Assembly (NCBI RefSeq): GCF_001644605.1
Contig: NZ_CP011388.1
Coordinates: forward strand, 1,016,501-1,080,500
DNA: 64,000 bases
Direction of reading: 5' to 3'
DNA from: Paenibacillus swuensis
GTDB taxonomy: Bacteria > Bacillota > Bacilli > Paenibacillales > DY6
Positions 18,977 to 26,525 of the stretch are shown here, in pieces (the stretch's first letter is position 1; each line of letters opens with the position of its first letter). The notes under the pieces are model-generated. The model ran no database searches. It was not told where the DNA came from and was given only the letters and a program-made list of their open reading frames with translations. Both the position numbers and the translations under genes were made by a program.

Positions 18977-19125
18977 AGTCGACCCTAAGGGGCATATCTA
19001 TACCAAAATATACAGAAACATATTCCGAATTAAAGATGTTGAATCGGCGTCGTTGTGTTCCGGCAGGGTATCCCCTACAATGAAATCAGCACCAATTACA
19101 GCTCAGGAAAGGTGGCATCCAGCTT

Positions 19126-20670
19126 ATGTACCGCATTCTTATTGCCGATGACGAGAGGCTGATTCTGGATTCGCTTGTTGACTTTGTAGACTGGAAATCC
19201 TTAAGTATGGAAGTGGCCGCTACAGCCAAGAACGGCAAAGAGGCGTTGCGCCTGACAGCAATCCACCGACCGGATCTCATCCTGACCGATGTGAAGATGC
19301 CTATTATGGATGGTTTGGAGTTCGCGGCTGAGGCCAGACGCCTGTATCCTCATGTCAAGATTGTCTTCCTGAGCGGCTACGATGAGTTTACATACATTAA
19401 GCAAGCCCTTACGATTCAAGCGTCGGACTATTTATTGAAACCGATCGACTTTGCGGAATTAAATAAAGTGATGAGGGATGCAGTCCGCAGTCTTGAGAAG
19501 GATAAATTCACGGAACAGGACGTCGACCTGCGCAGAATGAAGCTTTGGAAACAGATGCTCTTGGAGAAAGAACCGGTTCTTCAACAGAAGTTCATGCTTG
19601 AGCTTGAGCAGGTGATGCCCTCCTACTCCTTCGAACGTACCCAATTGCGGCTGGCTTGCATGTTGCTGGAGCCCGTTTATAACCACGGTTCGGTTGTTGC
19701 CTGGCTGTTAGATTCGACCCTTTTGAAAGCGCAATCAATTACAGTGATTGAAATGAAAGAGGGCGAGCTTGCTCTCCTTTCATCCGGAGACAAAGCTGCT
19801 TTCGAAGACAGGACTTTCTTAACGGAGTTAAATATAAGGCTTCAAGAGAAGTTCAATACCGCAGCAGCCATCGGCACAGGTCTTAAAGCATACAGCATAA
19901 CTGAACTTCCGCGGCAATACGATGTATGCCGGCAGTTTGCCGAGCATCGATTCTATGCGGGCAGCGATGCCTTGCTTACCCCGATGGAAATCCACCTGCC
20001 AGCGGACGCGGATGTAACGGTATCTTTAGAAGGAATAACGGCACGACTTGGGGATGCTATTCGTAACGGGGATGAGCAGCTTACAATTCAACACTTGGCC
20101 GAACACTTTCAGGTGCTCCATGAGTTACTCATGGATAAGCATTGGGTGTGTTCTCATGCATACCAACTATTGCTTGGAGTGTATGGGGAACTATTCTCTT
20201 CAGACGGGGAGCTTCCGTTCCTGCTCGGAAGCAGAACAAGCTTGTGGGGGCAGATTTCCAAGAGTACCACGGCTCTGGAGTTGCAATCCCTGTTAACTGA
20301 CCGTTTCAAGGCGATGATCCGGCATCTCCTCCTGCGGGACCGCGACCGGTATACTCAGGTGGTAAACCAGGTTAAACAATTCGTTGAGGACAATCTCGGC
20401 AGACCGCTTACGCTAAACGATTTGGCCCAGCAGGTGTACTTGTCTCCAAATTACCTGCGATCCGTCTTTAAGGAAAAGACCGGGGTTACCTTGCATGATT
20501 TCATCACAGATACCAAGATGCGCAAAGCCACCGAACTGCTGAAAGACCATTCTTTGAAGATTCATGAAATATCGAACCGAATCGGATATGAGAATGTATC
20601 CTATTTCTGCTCCCTGTTTCAACGACATAAGGGTACTACGCCGAATGAATACCGCAAGAAATTGTTGTAA
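19126..20670 (+). CDS. YesN-type response regulator, second system
   Basis: A 514-residue response regulator with receiver (about 1-120; acidic DD at 8-9, phospho-acceptor D55 in ILTDVKMPI, Lys in LLKPID) and C-terminal AraC-type DNA-binding domain (about 410-514; YLSPNYLRSVFKEKTG and the end GTTPNEYRKK). The ribosome site GGAAAGG lies upstream of the ATG. It is divergent from the permease-SBP-glycosidase operon, which it probably activates, and its kinase follows 29 bp downstream. Confidence 0.92.
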   Translation: MYRILIADDERLILDSLVDFVDWKSLSMEVAATAKNGKEALRLTAIHRPDLILTDVKMPIMDGLEFAAEARRLYPHVKIVFLSGYDEFTYIKQALTIQASDYLLKPIDFAELNKVMRDAVRSLEKDKFTEQDVDLRRMKLWKQMLLEKEPVLQQKFMLELEQVMPSYSFERTQLRLACMLLEPVYNHGSVVAWLLDSTLLKAQSITVIEMKEGELALLSSGDKAAFEDRTFLTELNIRLQEKFNTAAAIGTGLKAYSITELPRQYDVCRQFAEHRFYAGSDALLTPMEIHLPADADVTVSLEGITARLGDAIRNGDEQLTIQHLAEHFQVLHELLMDKHWVCSHAYQLLLGVYGELFSSDGELPFLLGSRTSLWGQISKSTTALELQSLLTDRFKAMIRHLLLRDRDRYTQVVNQVKQFVEDNLGRPLTLNDLAQQVYLSPNYLRSVFKEKTGVTLHDFITDTKMRKATELLKDHSLKIHEISNRIGYENVSYFCSLFQRHKGTTPNEYRKKLL

Positions 20671-20699
20671 GTCCCACTTTTGGATAAAGAAGGTTGGCT

Positions 20700-22487
20700 A
20701 TGGCTGTAATTCGTAATGTTCTTAACTCTTTTAACCGAGTAGCTCTGAATATGCGCTTGCGCTCCAAGTTGTTTGTTGTTTATTTATTATTGTCCATTAT
20801 TCCCTTATATGTATTTGTCTTTTACTCTTACCACACGATTCGCAATGAGCTGACCGAGCAGACTTATTCCGCCATGTCGAACACGATTAACCAGATCTCA
20901 GAGAACATTCAGGACAAAATGGACAATTACACGAAAATTTCCGCCGCGCTGTATCTGGATGTGAAATTACAGGATTATTTGACGAGGGATTATTCCGAAA
21001 GTGCGGAATACCTGGAGGCCTATGAATATATTAACCGGACCTTTGGCAACATCCGAACAACGCATCCCGACGTGTACGGCATCTCCGTATATATTTCACA
21101 TGACCGTTTTCCCAGTGACGGTTATTACATTAAACCTATAGACGATACCATCCGCCGTACGGCATGGTACAACCAGGTGATTCAAACCTTCGGCAACCCT
21201 ATTTTTGGCACAATTATTACGGATCAAGAACAGACTAATATCTTTACGCTGGCCCGCCTGTTAAACATTAATAGCCTTAATTATCCTTACGGGGTGCTTG
21301 TCTTTCATATGAAGGAAGATGAGATTTATTCACTAATGGCCAAAGAGTCTGCCAATAAAGACATTTTCATTGCGGACCCCCAGGGCGTGATCGTTTCTGC
21401 CAAAAATAAAACTTTATTATCAACCAATCTGCATAGTTTATTGAAGCATACGGTTCCTCAATCGCCAACGGGTACTTTTGACACTGTTTATAACGGTGAA
21501 CGATCGCTGGTTGTGTACCGTACCCTCAAAAACGGATGGCAGACTGTGTCCGTCGTACCCTATAGCAGCTTTCTTGCCAAAGCTCAAACGGCAACGACCA
21601 ACCTTATGCTCATGGCGCTGTCCATTACGGTTTCCGCGATTATTCTGCTTTATTTAACTTCGGGACTGCTAACCAAACGATTCGAGCGTCTGCTGGGCGG
21701 AATTCGCAAAGTAAGCCGAGAGGATTTCAATATCAAGCTACATGATATGGGGAACGATGAAATCGGCCAAGTATCCTCGGCATTCACGAAGATGTCCGAT
21801 AAGATTGATAATTTGATTAATGAAGTTTACAAAAAAGAGATTTCCAAAAAAGAGACAGAACTCCATATGCTACAATCGCAGATTAATCCTCATTTCCTAT
21901 ATAACACCTTAGGATCTATTTCGGCCTTGGCTTTAAGGCAAGGGGACTCCCAAGTCTATGCAATGGTGCAGCATTTGGCTAAATTCTATCGAATATCTCT
22001 GAATAAAGGGAAGAATATCATCACGATCGGTGAGGAGATAGAGTTGACCCGCAACTATATCTCCATTCAACAGACTCGATTTAAAGGCATGCTTCATGTG
22101 GATTATGATGTTGATGAAACCCTTCATCATTGCCAGACGATTAAGCTCATTGTTCAGCCGTTCGTAGAGAACAGTATTAACCACGGGATCTGGGATGATG
22201 AGCGGGGCGTTGGTATTGTTATACGTGTTAGCCGGGACGGATACGAGCGGATCGTTATTGATATAATCGATGACGGAATGGGGATGGACCAAGCCGCAAT
22301 CGAGGCCGCCATCTTGAAGACAGAGGCCGTGTCGGGATTTGGAATCTTTAACGTTAGCGAACGGATCCGGTTGGCCTTCGGTGATTCTTACGGTGTGCAA
22401 GTATTTAGCAGAATCGGGATCGGCACTCAGGTTCGAATTACACTGCCTTTGCACCTGAACGAACAAAATTGTAGTCATAATGAATAA
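20700..22487 (+). CDS. YesM-type sensor histidine kinase, second system
   Basis: A 595-residue membrane kinase: TM1 (about 23-45), an extracellular sensor region, TM2 (about 300-320), HAMP, the phospho-acceptor His in QSQINPHFLYNTLGSIS, the N box VQPFVENSINHGI and the G1 box DDGMGMD. The ATG at 20700 is preferred over the TTG at 20694, because AAGAAGG (20687-20693) is correctly spaced only for the ATG. It is the partner of the YesN gene upstream. A hairpin that reaches into the next gene starts 6 bp after its stop. Confidence 0.9.
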   Translation: MAVIRNVLNSFNRVALNMRLRSKLFVVYLLLSIIPLYVFVFYSYHTIRNELTEQTYSAMSNTINQISENIQDKMDNYTKISAALYLDVKLQDYLTRDYSESAEYLEAYEYINRTFGNIRTTHPDVYGISVYISHDRFPSDGYYIKPIDDTIRRTAWYNQVIQTFGNPIFGTIITDQEQTNIFTLARLLNINSLNYPYGVLVFHMKEDEIYSLMAKESANKDIFIADPQGVIVSAKNKTLLSTNLHSLLKHTVPQSPTGTFDTVYNGERSLVVYRTLKNGWQTVSVVPYSSFLAKAQTATTNLMLMALSITVSAIILLYLTSGLLTKRFERLLGGIRKVSREDFNIKLHDMGNDEIGQVSSAFTKMSDKIDNLINEVYKKEISKKETELHMLQSQINPHFLYNTLGSISALALRQGDSQVYAMVQHLAKFYRISLNKGKNIITIGEEIELTRNYISIQQTRFKGMLHVDYDVDETLHHCQTIKLIVQPFVENSINHGIWDDERGVGIVIRVSRDGYERIVIDIIDDGMGMDQAAIEAAILKTEAVSGFGIFNVSERIRLAFGDSYGVQVFSRIGIGTQVRITLPLHLNEQNCSHNE

Positions 22488-22492
22488 AAACA

Positions 22493-22553
22493 CACCTCAT
22501 AGGAAATCCCATAAAAGGTTCTGCTAAATCTTACCTATGAGGTGATAACTTTG
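22493..22553 (+). promoter_or_regulatory. Hairpin whose 3' arm is the ribosome site of the metallo-hydrolase gene
   Basis: CACCTCATAGG (22493-22503) and CCTATGAGGTG (22534-22544) are a perfect 11-bp inverted repeat with a 30-nt loop. The 3' arm contains GAGGTG, the Shine-Dalgarno sequence of the TTG start at 22551. Folding in the mRNA would hide the ribosome site. There is no T tract, so it is not an ordinary terminator. This is a candidate translational switch; nothing shows what would open it. Confidence 0.6.
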
Positions 22554-23378
22554 GAAAATAAGTCTGATGATTTAATCCTGCCCGTTACATCTGTAACCAG
22601 TGGCGAAGGACAAGAAGTGTTGCCGGATTTATATTGTCTGCCTGTCCAGATTGTAAATGTGTGCTATATTGGTGACGCGGAACGAGGTGGGGTTCTTGTA
22701 GACGCAGCTATGCCAAGGTCGGCGGAAACTTTGATGCGCGGGGCTGAGGAGCGTTTTGGCGGGATGAAGCCGCGGGCTATCATATTGACGCATGGACACT
22801 TTGATCATGTTGGCGCGATTGTGGATCTTGTTAAGAAATGGGGCGTTCCCGTGTACGCGCACGAGCTGGAGTTGCCTTACCTGACGGGCAAAGCGGACTA
22901 TCCGCCGGCGGACCCTACCGTGGACGGCGGAATGGTCACGGAGCTGTCGCCCCTGTTTCCGAATGAGGGCATTAACCTCGAAGGGCATGTCCATGCGCTT
23001 CCTGCCGATGGAACCGTACCGGAGTTGCCGGAGTGGCGGTGGATTCATACCCCTGGGCATACGCCTGGACACATCTCTTTGTTCCGCGAGCGTGATCGGG
23101 CTTTGATTGCGGGAGATGCTTTTGTCACCGTGAAGCAGGAATCCCTGTATAAGGTAATTACCCAGGAGCAGGAGATTAGCGGACCTCCGAAGTATTTCAC
23201 TACAGATTGGGCGGCGGCCAAAGCTTCGGTTCGCGCGTTAGCTGACTTGCGGCCGTTGGTGGCGATCACGGGCCATGGTATCCCGATGACAGGCGATGAA
23301 TTGTTGGTAAATTTGGAGCGGCTTGCTGCGGATTTCGACACCATCGCGGTTCCGGAGCATGGGCGTTACGTGGATTAA
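22551..23378 (+). CDS. MBL-fold metallo-hydrolase
   Basis: A protein of about 275 residues of the metallo-beta-lactamase fold (glyoxalase II-like group). The metal site motif HxHxDH is visible as THGHFDHVG, a further ligand lies in HTPGHTPGHISLF, an Asp in LIAGDAFV, and a late His in ITGHGIPM. I chose the TTG at 22551 because GAGGTGAT lies ideally before it; a GTG at 22542 is part of that ribosome site. No signal peptide, so cytoplasmic. Substrate unknown: thioester, lactone and phosphodiester hydrolysis are all seen in this fold. Confidence 0.85.
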   Translation: MENKSDDLILPVTSVTSGEGQEVLPDLYCLPVQIVNVCYIGDAERGGVLVDAAMPRSAETLMRGAEERFGGMKPRAIILTHGHFDHVGAIVDLVKKWGVPVYAHELELPYLTGKADYPPADPTVDGGMVTELSPLFPNEGINLEGHVHALPADGTVPELPEWRWIHTPGHTPGHISLFRERDRALIAGDAFVTVKQESLYKVITQEQEISGPPKYFTTDWAAAKASVRALADLRPLVAITGHGIPMTGDELLVNLERLAADFDTIAVPEHGRYVD

Positions 23379-23466
23379 GCCACAGGCTAGGCCCCCGGCC
23401 GGGTTCCGGCCCTTCAGTGTCACTGGGGACACTGTTCTCGCGGTTGCGGCCGGGTTTCGGACTTAC

Positions 23467-25092
23467 CTAAGAAGCAAACGTAGCCCGGTTCTTGCCGCTC
23501 CGCTTCGACTGATACAGAGCCCCGTCCGCCAAGCGGATCGCCTCCGCCGGATCAATGTGGCTGTCCGGCCAGACCGCCCCGCCCAAACTGCACGAGATAT
23601 TGACGGTCTCCCCGTCCAAATAGAACGGCTGATTGATGCTGGCGATCATACGGCCCGCGACCATGCGCGCCTCATCCGTCGGTGTCCTGTGCGAAGTGCG
23701 CAACACGGCCACGAATTCATCGCCGCCCAAGCGGACGACCAACTCCCCCGCTCGCACACAGGCTTTAAGCCGAACCGCGACATGTTGCAACAATCGGTCC
23801 CCGAACGCATGGCCGAGGGAATCGTTCACGCTTTTGAACCCGTCCAAATCCATAAACAGAAAGGTGAGCGTCACTTCATCTTTCACCGCCTGCTTTGTTG
23901 CCCCCTCCAAAAACAACTCCAAGCCTGCGCGATTCGGCAAACCGGTCAAACGGTCATGATGGGCTAGATTCTCCATTTGACCCAGCGCGGATTCGGTCTC
24001 GGTCAAGTTGTGCACCAATTTCCGCAACGAAAGCGACAGAATCTCGATATCCTTGATGCCTGTGTGCACGGGAATTTCGACTCTTTTGCCCGAACGCAGA
24101 TCGTCCGCCGCATCCGCAATCCGCTTCAACGGCCTCGCAATCCAGCTTGCCGCGATCCAGCCGATCAACCCGAACAGCAACGTCCCGAGCACACCGACAA
24201 TGACAATAAACCGCTGCAACTGATTCACAGGGAAAAAAGCCGTCTCCATCGGTTGCCGAACCAGAATCGTCCAGCCGAGTCCCGGATAATTCAGGTAGCC
24301 TTTGCCGTAAGCATACCCTGTCAAATACTTCTTGTCATCGGCGAACGTCTCGGTCATCCAGCCGTTACGTCCCTGTTGCGCTTTCGTCGTACTTGCCAGT
24401 TTGATAGCCTTACCTACCGCATCCTTGGGTCCGAGCAGCACCGTGTTGTCTTTCTTACTGATAATAAACGCATCCAATTGCTCCGATCGTTCTTCCAACG
24501 GCTTTAAGATTGATTGCTCCACTTCACGGGACCAAGCCCAGCTTAAATGAGCGGCCAAAACACCCTTGAGCGCGCCTGAAGCATCATAAACCGGCACACT
24601 GATATCCACAAACTGCAGCGGTTCACCCGTAGGATTTGGCAACAATTTGGACAAAAGCACAGCCTCATGGACATCCCCGATGAACATCCCCTTGCTGCCG
24701 TTGAGATACACAGGTCGTTTGGACAGGTCGCCTCCGGTCAGGATCCCATTCGTGGAAGCCAGCACTTTGCCTTGAGCATCGGTATAACCGACCCATGTGA
24801 ACGCCGGAAAGTTGTTCTGCAATTCATCCAGCAGATTACGAATGCGGTCCGGCCGCGCCGTGTCCTGAAATGTCTCCAATCGGCTCAGCACCTGGATCTC
24901 ACCCGCCCGCGACCACATGAAATAGTCCAGCTTTTCGGCCATCTGATATGCCGTCTCGGACAAGGACCCGCCTATGGACCGTTCCACCTGTCTGGTTGAC
25001 TCCTTACTGATGATATAGCCGAATATTCCTGTCAATCCCATAATCAGCAAGCCAAATACAACCGCAAACAGGGTTCGCAAACGCAAAGACAT
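23467..25092 (-). CDS. Membrane-bound diguanylate cyclase (dCache sensor + HAMP + GGDEF)
   Basis: A 541-residue protein that should make cyclic di-GMP. TM1 (about 8-28), a double-Cache type extracellular sensor (about 35-270), TM2 (about 275-298), HAMP (about 299-350) and a C-terminal GGDEF domain (about 375-541) are in the usual order. The active-site motif GGDEF is intact in VVRLGGDEFVAV. The inhibitory RxxD site is changed to RAGE, so product inhibition may be weak. The ATG at 25092 has GGAGG 7 nt upstream and is preferred to the ATG at 25098. No EAL domain is present. Confidence 0.92.
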   Translation of the reverse strand: MSLRLRTLFAVVFGLLIMGLTGIFGYIISKESTRQVERSIGGSLSETAYQMAEKLDYFMWSRAGEIQVLSRLETFQDTARPDRIRNLLDELQNNFPAFTWVGYTDAQGKVLASTNGILTGGDLSKRPVYLNGSKGMFIGDVHEAVLLSKLLPNPTGEPLQFVDISVPVYDASGALKGVLAAHLSWAWSREVEQSILKPLEERSEQLDAFIISKKDNTVLLGPKDAVGKAIKLASTTKAQQGRNGWMTETFADDKKYLTGYAYGKGYLNYPGLGWTILVRQPMETAFFPVNQLQRFIVIVGVLGTLLFGLIGWIAASWIARPLKRIADAADDLRSGKRVEIPVHTGIKDIEILSLSLRKLVHNLTETESALGQMENLAHHDRLTGLPNRAGLELFLEGATKQAVKDEVTLTFLFMDLDGFKSVNDSLGHAFGDRLLQHVAVRLKACVRAGELVVRLGGDEFVAVLRTSHRTPTDEARMVAGRMIASINQPFYLDGETVNISCSLGGAVWPDSHIDPAEAIRLADGALYQSKRSGKNRATFAS

Positions 25093-25134
25093 CTTCATTC
25101 CTCCACTATGGATCCGAAAAGCTCGTTTATGACT

Positions 25135-26400
25135 TTATACAAGAAAGCCGAACAACGTGTGATCCTTATTAATAGCGATAAAGTGCTGATCCCAATCTGC
25201 CAGGCGTTTAATCAGCGGCTCGTAATCATGCGGATACTTTAATTCAATGCCAACCAGTGCGGGACCATGTTCACGGAAGGTTTTTTTAATATATTCAAAA
25301 CGGGTGATATCGTCATTCGGACCTAACACATCTTCCAGGAAAGAGCGCAGAGCTCCGGCCCGTTGTGGAAAGTTTATGATAAAATAATGCTTTAATCCCT
25401 CATAAATCAGCGATTTCTCTTTAAAATCCTGCAAACGATCGATATCGTTATTGCTGCCGCTAATGACGCAGACGACGCGTTTGCCTTCGATCTTATCCTT
25501 GTAGCTCTCCAACGCGGCCACCGGTAAAGCGCCCGCCGGTTCCATAACAATCGCGTTGGAGTTATATAACTCCAGAATCGTCGAGCAGACTTTGCCGTTA
25601 GGCACCGTCACGATATCATCCAGCAGATGTGAGCAGATGTCGTAGGTAAGCTGGCCGACCTTCTTCACCGCGGCGCCGTCTACGAAGCTGTCAATGGTCT
25701 CGAGCATCGTCACCTGTCCTTCGCTGATGGAAACCTGCATCCCGTTGGCAGATTCCGGCTCCACACCAATAATTCGCGTCGCCGGGCTCTCGGCGTTCAC
25801 ATACACAGACAACCCCGCGGCCAGCCCGCCCCCGCCAATTGTAGCGAACACATAATCCACCGGGGCATCCGATTGCTCCAGCATTTCATAGCCCACCGTC
25901 CCCTGACCTGCAATAATCTGCGGATCGTCAAAAGGGTGGATGAACGTCATCCCGTGCATAGCGCCGTGCTCCATCGCATGGGCAGCCGCTTCGTCAAAGG
26001 TGTCTCCAATGAGCTGAATGTTGATGTGTTCCCCGCCGAACAGCTTCACTTGCGTAATTTTCTGCTTTGGCGTCGTCTGGGGCATGAAGATCGTTCCCCG
26101 AATTCCAAGAGCCATGCAGGAATACGCGACACCTTGCGCATGATTTCCCGCGCTGGCACAGACGATTCCGTTCGCGCGCTCTTCTGGCGAGAGGTTAATA
26201 ATTTTATTGTATGCTCCACGTATTTTGAAGGAACGAACGACTTGTAAATCTTCTCTTTTGAGATAAACCTCGCAGTTAAACCGCTTAGACAGCAGATCGT
26301 TTCTCTGCAAAGGGGTGGGCGAGATGACTTGCCTTAGCGCCTGATGCGCCTTTAATATATCTTCAGCTTGGATGATAGCTTCGTATGCGTGTGTGGACAT
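25135..26400 (-). CDS. ilvA: Threonine dehydratase (threonine ammonia-lyase)
   Basis: A 421-residue cytoplasmic PLP enzyme that converts threonine to 2-oxobutanoate, the first step to isoleucine. The PLP lysine is K59 in VRSFKIRGAYNK, and SAGNHAQGVA and the glycine loop GGGGLAAGLS bind substrate and phosphate. The C-terminal regulatory part (about 335-421) is a single ACT-like domain, as in the roughly 420-residue Bacillus form rather than the longer E. coli enzyme. An AGGGG ribosome site precedes the ATG. It is a lone gene with no other ilv/leu genes nearby, and I see no T-box leader in the 125 bp upstream. Confidence 0.9.
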   Translation of the reverse strand: MSTHAYEAIIQAEDILKAHQALRQVISPTPLQRNDLLSKRFNCEVYLKREDLQVVRSFKIRGAYNKIINLSPEERANGIVCASAGNHAQGVAYSCMALGIRGTIFMPQTTPKQKITQVKLFGGEHINIQLIGDTFDEAAAHAMEHGAMHGMTFIHPFDDPQIIAGQGTVGYEMLEQSDAPVDYVFATIGGGGLAAGLSVYVNAESPATRIIGVEPESANGMQVSISEGQVTMLETIDSFVDGAAVKKVGQLTYDICSHLLDDIVTVPNGKVCSTILELYNSNAIVMEPAGALPVAALESYKDKIEGKRVVCVISGSNNDIDRLQDFKEKSLIYEGLKHYFIINFPQRAGALRSFLEDVLGPNDDITRFEYIKKTFREHGPALVGIELKYPHDYEPLIKRLADWDQHFIAINKDHTLFGFLV

Positions 26401-26450
26401 GTAGAGTACCCCTTTAATTAAACGTACATGATATGATTTTGGATCATTCT

Positions 26451-26456
26451 ATTATA
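26451..26456 (-). promoter_or_regulatory. Candidate -10 box of the threonine dehydratase gene
   Basis: A perfect TATAAT on the minus strand, about 50 bp before the ilvA start. The -35 region is AT-rich with no good match. Confidence 0.4.
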
Positions 26457-26480
26457 GCCTATATTTTAGGTATAAAAGAA

Positions 26481-26507
26481 AGCCCCCTGAAAAAATTTCA
26501 GGAGGCT
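26481..26507 (-). terminator. Terminator of the SLH-protein gene
   Basis: AGCCCCCTGAAA and TTTCAGGAGGCT form a 12-bp stem with one imperfect pair and a 3-nt loop. On the minus strand it is followed by TTTCTTTT, and it lies 18 bp after the SLH gene. Confidence 0.85.
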
Positions 26508-26525
26508 TAAAAATAAATGTAGTTC

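Noticed and set aside
22493-22544. Ordinary terminator of the second yesM gene
   Set aside because: The stem is followed by the next gene's start, not by a T run, and its 3' arm is that gene's ribosome site.
23379-23466. GC-rich inverted sequences between the metallo-hydrolase and cyclase genes
   Set aside because: Short pairings such as CAGTGTC/GACACTG exist, but no single strong stem with a T run; probably a weak shared 3' region.
26401-26525. T-box or other leader before ilvA
   Set aside because: The gap is only 125 bp and includes the terminator of the neighbour; no T-box sequence or specifier hairpin is visible.
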